Origin: CAZAPZ01 sp964487285
Lineage (GTDB): Bacteria > Campylobacterota_A > Desulfurellia > JAADFJ01
NCBI GenBank assembly: GCA_964487285.1
Contig: CAZAPZ010000034.1
Coordinates: 1 to 15,355 of the forward strand
Length of the DNA: 15,355 nucleotides
Direction: 5' to 3'
Numbering within the stretch: the stretch's first letter is position 1; each line of letters begins with the position of its first letter. The notes beneath the pieces were generated by a model, which worked only from the letters and a program-made list of their open reading frames with translations, was not told the origin of the DNA and did not search any database. Positions 1-7,104 of this stretch are shown here, piece after piece. The translations under genes and the position numbers were made by a program.

Positions 1-34
1 CAATCCAATGCTCTACCAACTGAGCTAACGGCCC
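1..34 (-). tRNA. tRNA, 5' part only (anticodon starts with G; tRNA-Phe is the best guess)
   Basis: Read on the minus strand, positions 34 to 1 give a 7-nt acceptor arm (GGGCCGT), TA at tRNA positions 8-9, a paired D stem GCTC/GAGC around the loop AGTTGGTA, an A at 26, the 5' half of the anticodon stem (TTGGA), then T32, T33 and G34. The gene continues past the left edge, so the anticodon, T arm and 3' end are missing. The stem-loop entry GGATTG resembles bacterial tRNA-Phe (GAA), but only the first anticodon base is visible, so the identity is a guess. A TATAAT directly abuts the 5' end (35-40) and is too close to be its promoter. Confidence 0.85.
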
Positions 35-607
35 ATTATAACCTTTGCGTACGGAGCAAATTATGAAAATTTCGTACCGATTAGGAGCTATTTGCAAGCA
101 CCATTTCAGTATAAATAAATTCATTCTTTGTATCTCTTATTTGCCGCTCTTTTTAAATTAATAGCAAAATATTATTATAATATTTCAACTATTTTATCGT
201 AATGTTAAAAGTAGCCGTCAAGCACTCTGAATATTTTAAATATGAAATGCAACGCTCTTCAGCAATGCAATCAACTTAATTAAATCTCAACATTTATATC
301 CACAAAAGCTTTGTTTATGGTTGTATATCTATCTCGAAGGATGTCAAACAATTTTGCGCCTTTAAATAAAATCTTAATTTGGGCGGTCAATGAGATTTTA
401 GACGTTACCGATGTGTTGCGGAAAACACTATTTAATAGCTGCAATAAACATAAGTACTTGGTGAAGCGGAGTTTATTTAGCAAGAAGATGCATTTATTGT
501 GCCGGCAACACATATTTGCATTAAGAAGTAAATTCTTTGGGTCACGCTTATGCATTGGTGGCATGGTTTAGCTTACTTACGGCTAAGCTAAACCAATATT
601 AATCGGT
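35..607. other. Gene-poor stretch between the tRNA and the M23 peptidase gene
   Basis: No gene can be supported here. Two ORFs of about 90 codons lie on opposite strands over nearly the same bases (280-564 minus, 311-571 plus). Neither has a Shine-Dalgarno sequence, the plus one starts with TTG, the minus one starts inside a hairpin, and neither protein resembles a family I know. The stretch also holds an AT-only inverted repeat at 167-185 (8-bp arms, 3-nt loop) and a 12-bp hairpin at 564-595. It must contain the upstream region of the tRNA, but I could not place a convincing promoter. Decayed gene sequence or an unannotated small RNA are both possible. Confidence 0.5.
564..595. repeat. Perfect 12-bp inverted repeat (hairpin) downstream of the M23 gene
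   Basis: TGGTTTAGCTTA (564-575) and TAAGCTAAACCA (584-595) are exact reverse complements around an 8-nt loop. The hairpin begins 12 bases after the stop codon of the M23 gene when read on the minus strand. No run of T follows on either strand, so it is not a standard intrinsic terminator. It could be a 3'-end-stabilising structure, a Rho-assisted terminator or a remnant of another element. Confidence 0.6.
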
Positions 608-1957
608 TTAAGGTATCTCCAATTTAGCACTTTCTATTCTATCTGCAATATGTTCTTTCACCCAATTTTTATCCCAAAAATAGATAGGATCTACCGGTAT
701 GCCTGAAATATATATACCAAAATGTAAATGATCTCCGCCTGCCATACCTGTTTGCCCTGTTACACCTATAATATCACCTTTTTTTACACTTTGTCCAACC
801 TTTACATCTATTTCCGATAGATGGGCATAAAGAGACGACAGTCCAAATCCATGATCTAAAATAATAACATTTCCATACAAATAAAGATGGCCTGTGAATT
901 GTACAATTCCTCCGGCTGCGGCAGGGACTTTTGAGTGAGCAATGGATGCAAGATCATATCCCAAGTGACGCTCATGATCTACAACTATATTATTTATTAG
1001 GTAAGTCCGAAAATCTTCAAACTCAGCTGTGACTTCCGAGTGAGGTAATTGAAGAAAGCGTCCTTTCCACAATAATTTGTTTATCGATACCGAACTAACC
1101 GATTGTATTTTATCATTATCATCCTTCCTCAACTTCCTATTAATATATAAAAATAGCTTTGTACTGTTATCGAATTTCTTTTTGCCCGCAACATTTTTAG
1201 CTTTCGCAAGCATTATATGTCCTATGTTAATCTTAACTCTTCGGAAAGTTCTATACTTCCAATAAACAGGCAGATGTACTGTGGTTTCATTGCCGGCTTT
1301 ATCAATAGCAGACACGGAAGCGCTGCCAATTCTGCTATTGTTGTTGTTAACCGGATATGCCATGAATGTAGCAAAGACATTGGCTTTACCCAAAAGTGCC
1401 GTCGCATTATAACCCCTAAATTTATATCCATTGACGGTGACCCATGTATCTTTAAGATTTTTGTCTTTAACTGTCCAGATCGGAAATCCAGCACCACCTC
1501 TATCTATTCTTATTGGAAGACCGTATATATCAATCTTAGGAGGATTTTTATCTATAACTATCTCTTTTTGAACTAATAGATGTGATCCTTGGAAAAAATG
1601 TCTCATACTGCTGTCAGATGCGTAAACGACCAGTTTGGCATTTCCGCTCCTAGTATTCGGAAATGCAAATTTAACTTCTTGGCTATTGGCGCCTGATATC
1701 TTATTGAACCGCCGATTGAGCAATGTATATGTATGAAAGGCAGTAACTACTGTGATGCGTATCTGCTTAATAGCAGCCTTATTGTCTTTAACTAAAACCG
1801 CATAGGACCTGTTTCCGAAATAATGATTTTTAGGTAAATAGATTTTAATCGGATGAAATCCGATACCTGATATAAAATATGCTCCATAAAGTATAAACAG
1901 CATAACAATCAAAACAACAACTATACGTCCTTTCTTTCTTTTAGCTTTGTAATACAC
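608..1957 (-). CDS. Membrane-anchored M23-family peptidoglycan endopeptidase
   Basis: This is a 449-residue protein with a basic N-terminus and one membrane segment at about residues 11-33, so the rest should lie in the periplasm. Residues ~40-235 are beta-rich with an Ig-like flavour, including a DKAGNETTVH stretch near 219-228. The C-terminal M23 (LytM/peptidase_M23) domain, about 320-430, has all expected metal and catalytic residues: H331 and D335 (HLGYD), H379 (SLYAHL), and H410/H412 (HLHFG). An active zinc endopeptidase cutting peptidoglycan cross-links is therefore likely, though some M23 proteins act mainly as activators. The start is GTG, with AGAGG about 10 nt upstream, and it overlaps the end of cvpA by 17 bp. 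It is the last gene of the NFACT-cvpA-M23 operon. The middle region is not assigned to a named domain. Confidence 0.88.
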   Translation of the reverse strand: MYYKAKRKKGRIVVVLIVMLFILYGAYFISGIGFHPIKIYLPKNHYFGNRSYAVLVKDNKAAIKQIRITVVTAFHTYTLLNRRFNKISGANSQEVKFAFPNTRSGNAKLVVYASDSSMRHFFQGSHLLVQKEIVIDKNPPKIDIYGLPIRIDRGGAGFPIWTVKDKNLKDTWVTVNGYKFRGYNATALLGKANVFATFMAYPVNNNNSRIGSASVSAIDKAGNETTVHLPVYWKYRTFRRVKINIGHIMLAKAKNVAGKKKFDNSTKLFLYINRKLRKDDNDKIQSVSSVSINKLLWKGRFLQLPHSEVTAEFEDFRTYLINNIVVDHERHLGYDLASIAHSKVPAAAGGIVQFTGHLYLYGNVIILDHGFGLSSLYAHLSEIDVKVGQSVKKGDIIGVTGQTGMAGGDHLHFGIYISGIPVDPIYFWDKNWVKEHIADRIESAKLEIP

Positions 1958-2468
1958 TATCTTTTATCCTCTTTAATCGTTTTATAGGGTTTTTTAGCCA
2001 CTTGCTTGATAATGACACCCTGCTGTTTATTATTGATAAAACCGGTGAAGATTTTACTATATTTTTAACCGAAGCGCTTACCGGTTTAAAATTTGTTAGA
2101 AAAAAAATAGCAACGGCAACAAGAACAACAATTTTGGCAAATGAAAATATGCCTCCGAGAAATTTATCTATTAATCCGGTAACTCCATCTTTTACAATGG
2201 CATGAAGCATAAAGCCCGCCAACAATGCTAAAGAATAGAAAAGCGTAAAGGTAAGAAAAAATGAAACTATAGATAAGATAGACGGAGACAGTACAATCCA
2301 TTTTGCCACACTCAACGCTATTAAATGATAATAAATTCTCGCCAAAACTATCGCTGCAATAATGCCGAAAAAACTGGCAATTTCCCTAACAAATCCTCTT
2401 TTTATTCCCCTCACAATAAAAAGAAGAAAGAGGATAAGCAGAGCTATATCAATAATTCCAAACTTCAT
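1941..2468 (-). CDS. cvpA: CvpA family inner-membrane protein
   Basis: This 175-residue protein has four hydrophobic segments, at about residues 5-22, 28-48, 60-88 and 103-125. A basic RGIKRGFVREI loop lies between the first two, followed by the GGIFSFAKIVVLVA segment, a pattern typical of CvpA. The family was named for its requirement in colicin V production in E. coli and is linked to envelope homeostasis; its molecular activity is unsettled. The start ATG has GAGG a few bases upstream and overlaps the 3' end of the NFACT gene by 20 bp, and its own 3' end overlaps the M23 gene by 17 bp, so translation of the three is probably coupled. The C-terminal 40 residues are basic and probably cytoplasmic. 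Confidence 0.87.
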   Translation of the reverse strand: MKFGIIDIALLILFLLFIVRGIKRGFVREIASFFGIIAAIVLARIYYHLIALSVAKWIVLSPSILSIVSFFLTFTLFYSLALLAGFMLHAIVKDGVTGLIDKFLGGIFSFAKIVVLVAVAIFFLTNFKPVSASVKNIVKSSPVLSIINSRVSLSSKWLKNPIKRLKRIKDSVLQS

Positions 2469-4053
2469 CGATCCTCACAGAGATTGTTTGATAATTCTTA
2501 TAAATAACCATTCCCAATTTCGACCCCTTAGGCTTTTTTATATACTTTTTTAAGGCAAAGTCAACATCAACTTTTACATTTTGGGAAGATTTGCTGTGAG
2601 TTGCCGCCATATATGCAGCATATCTAAGCTGATCTGCGTCATATTTTCCTTTTATAATTACATGCGCTCCAGGGACATTCTTTGCATGAAGCCACATATC
2701 ATTTTTTCCTGCAACAGAAAATGTAACCGATTCATTTCCTCTTGCATTTTTTCCCATATACAATGTCACTCCGTTTATCTGTTTTACAACAATATTGTCA
2801 GATTTCGGCTCTTTCCCCTTTTTCTTTTTTTTAATTAATCCTATTTGAACAATCTCATTATGTACTTCATCTAAGCTATGCTCATCTTCTGCACAACTCA
2901 AATCATAATCAATTTGATTTACGACTGCTATTTCATAGGTTGCAGCATCTATTATGCCCTGTTTAACTTGAAGCGTTTTTTTTAATTTCTTAGACCGCTT
3001 AAAAAGGTAAATCATGTTATCTAAAATTGTTAATTTAGGCGACAGTTGTATAGTTGAGGAAATATCATTGTTTGTAATCTCTACATTGGCTCTATGCTCA
3101 TTTGGATTTAGTTTCCACAAGTTTGACTTTATTAAATTGGCACGCTCCTCATAAATCTTAAAATTCTCGGCTTTTTTTATCTCCGCATTCATATTCTTAA
3201 TTTTTTTCTTGAAATGGTCCAGTTTCTTTTCTATTATTTTATATAAATTAGTTTTCTTCTGATTTAACAATTCACTTTGTATCTTTTCAACATATAGATA
3301 CTTAAAAAGTTCAATAAAGTCAGAAAATAACTTCGTCTTTTCGTTTACTTTGATATCGAATGGAAAAAGCATATCCTTGCGTTTGTAATTAACAATTATA
3401 GGAGCATATTTCTTATCTGAAAATCTCGTTTCTAGTTCTGTAAAGCTATGCACACCGCTGTCAATAAGCATAGCTGCGGTTCTTTTATCAATGCCGCTAT
3501 AACTTTTTATAAAGCTGTCAAGGTCTATATCATCACGCATAAAATCGCTTGTAAGATTCCATACGGGTGTTTTATACTGTTTGGTGGGATTAGGCCAAAT
3601 TCGCCCTATCCGTATCGGCCTAACTGAGTCTATCCGGTTAGGAGTGAGATTTAGCGCATACAATATAACACCATAACCATCCGTTATCACTATATTGGGA
3701 TTTCTTCCGAGAAATTCAGCTATTAACCTATATTTTACGCTTCCTGTTCCAACAATCTTTTCTAAATCTATCCTAATCACTTTATCCGGAAGTAGTGTAT
3801 CTACATGCGTAAATTTCGATCCCACAAGATGTTTTTTGGCATATTGAAACAGATTCGTTTTTTCGCCATTCTTCGGAACAACTTTCTGTATAAAAACAGC
3901 TTGAGGATGAAGCGAAAATACGAGCGATCTTATTCTTCTTTTTTTAAAAATTATATAGAAACAGTTCTTCGATGCTCTTATATCAACAATATAAGCGTTT
4001 TTGAGCCACCCGTACAAAACATCCGAGATGACCTTAAGAGTTAATGAATTCAT
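2449..4053 (-). CDS. rqcH: NFACT family protein (RqcH/Rqc2/FbpA-like ribosome quality control factor)
   Basis: The 534-residue protein has the NFACT architecture: an NFACT-N domain (about 1-180, beginning LTLKVISDVLYGWL), a helix-hairpin-helix-like segment (~175-215), a long charged coiled coil (~255-310, returning at ~375-415) and a C-terminal NFACT-R domain with DMWLHAKNVPGAHV at 452-465. Homologues such as Bacillus RqcH bind split 50S subunits carrying stalled peptidyl-tRNA and recruit tRNA-Ala to add alanine tails. Older annotations call them fibronectin-binding proteins. The motif matching RqcH D97-R98 reads D90-K91 here. The ATG matches the family's usual N-terminus but has no Shine-Dalgarno and lies 10 nt past the T-run of the rpsU terminator. 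It leads the operon with cvpA and the M23 gene. Confidence 0.87.
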   Translation of the reverse strand: MNSLTLKVISDVLYGWLKNAYIVDIRASKNCFYIIFKKRRIRSLVFSLHPQAVFIQKVVPKNGEKTNLFQYAKKHLVGSKFTHVDTLLPDKVIRIDLEKIVGTGSVKYRLIAEFLGRNPNIVITDGYGVILYALNLTPNRIDSVRPIRIGRIWPNPTKQYKTPVWNLTSDFMRDDIDLDSFIKSYSGIDKRTAAMLIDSGVHSFTELETRFSDKKYAPIIVNYKRKDMLFPFDIKVNEKTKLFSDFIELFKYLYVEKIQSELLNQKKTNLYKIIEKKLDHFKKKIKNMNAEIKKAENFKIYEERANLIKSNLWKLNPNEHRANVEITNNDISSTIQLSPKLTILDNMIYLFKRSKKLKKTLQVKQGIIDAATYEIAVVNQIDYDLSCAEDEHSLDEVHNEIVQIGLIKKKKKGKEPKSDNIVVKQINGVTLYMGKNARGNESVTFSVAGKNDMWLHAKNVPGAHVIIKGKYDADQLRYAAYMAATHSKSSQNVKVDVDFALKKYIKKPKGSKLGMVIYKNYQTISVRIDEVWNY

Positions 4054-4063
4054 TGTATATAGT

Positions 4064-4096
4064 AAAAATCGGCGGCACCATTAAGCTGTCGCCGAT
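4064..4096 (-). terminator. Intrinsic terminator after rpsU
   Basis: On the minus strand, ATCGGCG (4096-4090) pairs with CGCCGAT (4074-4068) around a 15-nt loop whose first two positions give one mismatch and one further G-C pair. A run of five T follows at once (4068-4064, overlapping the last stem pair). It lies 4 bases after the bS21 stop codon and should end most rpsU transcripts, separating rpsU from the NFACT operon unless read-through occurs. Confidence 0.8.
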
Positions 4097-4100
4097 GATA

Positions 4101-4319
4101 TCATCTATATGATCTTTTGTACATCCTGTCTGAGAAACGTTTCTTTTTCAATGCTTTCTTTTTGGCTGCAACTAACTCTCTTTTCCTTTTTTCGCTCGGC
4201 TTTTCGTAATGGTCACGCTTTTTAATCTCCGAAAAAATAGCCGCTCTTTCGCATTGTCTTTGAAAGCGTTTATATGCTTCTTCGAAAGATTCGCTGCTTC
4301 TGACTATAACACCTGGCAT
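4101..4319 (-). CDS. rpsU: 30S ribosomal protein bS21
   Basis: The product is a 72-residue, strongly basic protein matching bS21 over its full length. It opens MPGVIVRSSESFEEAYKRFQRQCERA, followed by the lysine/arginine-rich EKPSEKRKRELVAAKKKALKKKR segment. bS21 sits on the 30S platform near the 3' end of 16S rRNA and assists initiation. The ATG is preceded by GGGGTG with 8 nt of spacing. The gene has its own near-consensus promoter (4355-4382) and an intrinsic terminator, so it looks monocistronic and highly expressed. Confidence 0.95.
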   Translation of the reverse strand: MPGVIVRSSESFEEAYKRFQRQCERAAIFSEIKKRDHYEKPSEKRKRELVAAKKKALKKKRFSDRMYKRSYR

Positions 4320-4354
4320 AATTATATCACCCCGCTTTTTGTATAATTTTATTT

Positions 4355-4382
4355 ATAATAGTATATATTGACCTGTTGTCAA
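4355..4382 (-). promoter_or_regulatory. Sigma70-type promoter of rpsU, with an inverted repeat over the -35
   Basis: On the minus strand a perfect -35 TTGACA (4382-4377) is followed after 16 bp by TATTAT (4360-4355), about 35 bp ahead of the bS21 ATG. The -35 box is embedded in the inverted repeat TTGAC-N5-GTCAA (4382-4368), which could be an operator or simple coincidence. Confidence 0.72.
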
Positions 4383-4453
4383 GCCTTCCAATTGAAATGA
4401 CAAATGAAAGCTGACACAAGAAACCTCAAGCTGAGCATATAACAATCTTATGG

Positions 4454-6241
4454 CTACAGTTTTTCAAACTTAATTTTTTCTCCGTTTGTATCTGAAGAAA
4501 CGCATATTTTTACATTCGATATGGTTTTTGCCACTCTTTTTTCAAGCGCATGATCAAATTGCAGCATAGTCCCTTTCGGCAGGCTCCCTTTTATAGTTAT
4601 AGCACCTTTCACATAAAGCTTTTTCATAGCTTTAATCTGGCCGAAAATAGCGGCATATTTTCTTCCAAGCAGTTTAATATCATTACTTGATTTTTTCAAT
4701 TCCCTCAGAATAGCGCTGTATTGATTGAGTTTGACAATGAGCGATGCGGGTATCTTTGCCTCTGTTTCTTTTAAATGATGGATTCTATCTATAATCTTCA
4801 CCGCTCTTTTGTTTTGTTTTCTACTTTCGGCTTCTATATGATCAGCGTTAAGCTTTTCTATAGTTATTTTTTTTAACAGATTTTCTTTTGCAGCTATAAG
4901 TTTATCAAATTTCTTTTTATTTTTCGGTATTCTAAGCGGATCAATAACAATTTTGTTATCGCTTCCTTTTATATTGTTTATTGATAATATATTGCCTCCT
5001 GTAACAATATTACTGTTAAGCGCAGTATTAGTTATATATATGTTATCAGCAATGAGATTACCTGCAATGCTATTTCCGGCTTGTATTATATCATTGCAGG
5101 TAATATGGGCATATTCGGCACTATTTATTTCGGCAGTATCCGCCTCAACCGTTCCGCGGCAGATATTTATCTTGACTTTTTTAGCAATTACGGTTGCATC
5201 TCTATGAAGCATACCGTCTATTGTAACATTGTTTCCCGATATATAGGCATTTTTACCCACATTGCCTTTTATATGTATAACATTGCCTTCAACTCTCATA
5301 CCGCTCTGAACTGCATCTTTCGTGGTATCCGAATCTTCTATACTCAAATTTATAGAAGATTCTTTCGGTATCGCTATGTCTCCTGTTTTTGTAAGATCAA
5401 CCCGAGCAACCGATACGTCCCCTTTAACTTCAATTCTATTATTTTCAACAGTTACATAACCCAGCCTTGCCGCATATATAATTTTGCCCCGATCACTCTC
5501 TTCTAATCTTGTTCCCTCTCCCGCACTATAAACAAAAGGGTTAATATCCTGCCCTTCTTTCTGCTTTACAAGATTACCGTATAGATTCATCCCTTCTTTA
5601 CCTTTTGTCGGAATTACATATTCAACTAACGGAGAGCCTTCATTGACGGCGACCGCAAAATTTTTTTTATGATAATCCACTCTTCCGGCATCATTTTTTT
5701 CTCCTGATTTTATGAATTGTTCAAAATAGAAGTTTATTTTACTATCAATGCCGTCTTTAGCGTATTTTCCAATAGCTGCCTGGATTCTAAACGCCTTGTA
5801 GTTGGGCACTTTTATCCGCCTATATATCTCGCTTGTCATCATTTTAATCTTGTTTTCCGTTATGCCGAAATTGATGTTGTTTACCGCAAAAAGTTTTCTA
5901 ATAGACATAGCTATATCTTCAACCTTATATGAAAAAGGCTGGCTGAAAGGTTTGAAAAATATGTGCAGATATGAAACCATAGGAACTGATAAGTCATCAA
6001 AAATGATCTTTGCACTACCTAAAAGCGGATCATCAACCTCTTCCCTGCTAAAAATCTCTATTGTATAACTTTTCTTTAAGGATCCGTCACTTCCTTCAAC
6101 TACATCTTCAGAAACAATATTAAAATCTACATCGCTTGCTTCATATTCTTTATTCTGCTTTCCAAAATCATCAATTGTTTTCGGTATGTCAGTTGTTTTT
6201 ATCCGTAAAAGTACGGAGCTTTTTTCATCGGCTTCCTTCAT
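4454..6241 (-). CDS. fapA: FapA/DUF342 family protein (flagellar assembly protein A-like)
   Basis: The 595-residue protein matches the DUF342/FapA family. Residues 187-250 hold the hallmark block: DYHKKNFAVAVNEGSPL, then VIPTKGKEGMNLYGN and YSAGEGTRL. Next comes a repetitive beta-helix-like region (~255-425) rich in G, N, I and V, then a basic coiled coil (~436-545) and a short C-terminal beta segment. Family members are large cytoplasmic polymer-forming-type proteins; in Vibrio, FapA affects flagellar assembly and cell polarity. Family membership is clear, the function here is inferred. The first ~90 residues are not part of a domain I recognise. The ATG has AAGGTGGT upstream, but with a long spacing of 12 nt; an in-frame CTG immediately before it is an alternative start. 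The gene is alone on its strand, divergent from the phosphoesterase-ligA operon. Confidence 0.85.
   Translation of the reverse strand: MKEADEKSSVLLRIKTTDIPKTIDDFGKQNKEYEASDVDFNIVSEDVVEGSDGSLKKSYTIEIFSREEVDDPLLGSAKIIFDDLSVPMVSYLHIFFKPFSQPFSYKVEDIAMSIRKLFAVNNINFGITENKIKMMTSEIYRRIKVPNYKAFRIQAAIGKYAKDGIDSKINFYFEQFIKSGEKNDAGRVDYHKKNFAVAVNEGSPLVEYVIPTKGKEGMNLYGNLVKQKEGQDINPFVYSAGEGTRLEESDRGKIIYAARLGYVTVENNRIEVKGDVSVARVDLTKTGDIAIPKESSINLSIEDSDTTKDAVQSGMRVEGNVIHIKGNVGKNAYISGNNVTIDGMLHRDATVIAKKVKINICRGTVEADTAEINSAEYAHITCNDIIQAGNSIAGNLIADNIYITNTALNSNIVTGGNILSINNIKGSDNKIVIDPLRIPKNKKKFDKLIAAKENLLKKITIEKLNADHIEAESRKQNKRAVKIIDRIHHLKETEAKIPASLIVKLNQYSAILRELKKSSNDIKLLGRKYAAIFGQIKAMKKLYVKGAITIKGSLPKGTMLQFDHALEKRVAKTISNVKICVSSDTNGEKIKFEKL
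5057..5104. repeat. Perfect 13-bp inverted repeat inside fapA
   Basis: ATTACCTGCAATG (5057-5069) and CATTGCAGGTAAT (5092-5104) are exact reverse complements separated by 22 nt. Both arms lie in fapA, where they encode ITCN and SIAGN in the beta-helix region. Protein repeats would give direct repeats in DNA, not an inverted pair, so the repeat architecture does not explain it. It would form a stable hairpin in the fapA mRNA. Confidence 0.7.
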
Positions 6242-6344
6242 CAGCTTTTTTAGACCACCTTTATATTAAACTTATTGCAAAATTCTTGGAATTTAGGATA
6301 TTAGTCATGGCAATTTAAAAGATTAAAATGCTGTGACCGGTATA

Positions 6345-6368
6345 TTCTTGTTAAACGTTTTACAAGAA
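6345..6368. promoter_or_regulatory. 24-bp near-perfect palindrome in the fapA/phosphoesterase divergent region (candidate operator)
   Basis: The half-site TTCTTGT-T-AAAC (6345-6356) is mirrored by GTTT-T-ACAAGAA (6357-6368). Eleven of the 12 base pairs are symmetric, and only the seventh from each end (T/T) fails. It ends 6 bp before the predicted -35 of the phosphoesterase-ligA operon and lies about 100 bp upstream of fapA, a position suited to a dimeric regulator acting on one or both genes. The regulator is unknown. Confidence 0.6.
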
Positions 6369-6374
6369 GCTCAT

Positions 6375-6402
6375 TTGAATATTGTCATTTTAATCATATA
6401 CT
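6375..6402 (+). promoter_or_regulatory. Candidate promoter of the phosphoesterase-ligA operon
   Basis: TTGAAT (6375-6380) and TATACT (6397-6402) are separated by 16 bp. A start site 6-7 bases beyond the -10 would fall at 6408-6409, on the A of the ATG, implying a leaderless transcript. GAGGA (6404-6408) touches the ATG directly, too close to act as a normal ribosome binding site. Confidence 0.5.
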
Positions 6403-6408
6403 TGAGGA

Positions 6409-7104
6409 ATGCAACCTGCAATAACAATAGATAATGATAAAACTGTGCTTTTTATTTCAGATCTTCATATAGATTCTGAAAACAATTCTGCAAATAATGC
6501 AAAACAGCTGATAAAAGATGTTGATCCTGATATCCTGTTTATTGTGGGGGATCTTTTTGCTGCTGCATTTGGATGGATGGAGCCATCACTTTATGATAAT
6601 TACAGTCTGATACGGTTTTTAGATAAAATGTGCGAAAAGGGCAAAAAAGTGATATGGTGTGAAGGAAATCATGAATTCGGACTAAAACAGCTAAAAAGCC
6701 GCATTGCGACTGCCGATAGTGTAATAATCAATATCGGAAACCGGAAAGTTTATATTGCCCACGGAGATCTTATAGATAGGTCAAACATTAAATATAGAAT
6801 TTTTAGATTTCTTACAAAAAACAGCGTGTCCATATCAGTAGCAAAACTGCTGCCTCAAAAAGCTCTTTTATCATTTGCGAGAGCAACCGATCACATCATC
6901 AACGGTTATAAAGATGTTTCAACAAAGATGAGAAGATTCGCAATGGACGGTTTTGAAAAGGGGTTTGATGTCGTCATATTGGGCCATTCGCACATTGCCG
7001 ACTCATATTCCGACGGGTATCACCGCTATTTTAATATAGGCAACTTCGTAACAAACAAAGATTACCTTATTTATAAAAATGGAAAATTCACAAGAGATAA
7101 GTAA
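6409..7104 (+). CDS. LpxH-like metallophosphoesterase (probable UDP-2,3-diacylglucosamine diphosphatase)
   Basis: The 231-residue calcineurin-like phosphoesterase carries all metal-binding blocks: SDLHID (D18, H20), GDLF (D48), GNHEF (N87, H88), HGD (118-120) and GHSH (192-195). The length, a HGDLIDRSNIKYRIFRFL segment and the helical insert at ~125-175 recall LpxH, which hydrolyses UDP-2,3-diacylglucosamine to lipid X in lipid A synthesis at the inner membrane. Classical LpxH has GNRD where this has GNHE, so it is closer to the general phosphoesterase consensus or an LpxH2-type enzyme. The exact substrate is inferred. No in-frame start lies upstream (TGA at 6403-6405), and GTG at codon 13 is the only close alternative. 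It is first in a five-gene operon and overlaps ligA by 26 bp. Confidence 0.75.
   Translation: MQPAITIDNDKTVLFISDLHIDSENNSANNAKQLIKDVDPDILFIVGDLFAAAFGWMEPSLYDNYSLIRFLDKMCEKGKKVIWCEGNHEFGLKQLKSRIATADSVIINIGNRKVYIAHGDLIDRSNIKYRIFRFLTKNSVSISVAKLLPQKALLSFARATDHIINGYKDVSTKMRRFAMDGFEKGFDVVILGHSHIADSYSDGYHRYFNIGNFVTNKDYLIYKNGKFTRDK

Noticed and set aside
35..40. TATAAT next to the tRNA as its promoter
   Set aside because: It abuts the tRNA 5' end, so transcription would begin inside the tRNA. No suitable -35 is present at 17 bp.
167..185. AT-only inverted repeat as a terminator
   Set aside because: The stem is only A-T pairs, no gene ends nearby, and such repeats are common in AT-rich DNA.
280..571. 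Two opposing ORFs of 94 (minus) and 86 (plus) codons
   Set aside because: They overlap almost fully, lack ribosome binding sites, start at TTG or inside a hairpin, and encode no recognisable protein. Not called as genes.
1217..1576. 119-codon plus-strand ORF opposite the M23 gene
   Set aside because: Antisense to a coherent membrane-anchored peptidase, with no family resemblance of its own.
5081..5506. 141-codon plus-strand ORF opposite fapA
   Set aside because: A shadow of the fapA beta-helix coding sequence. fapA matches its family across this part.
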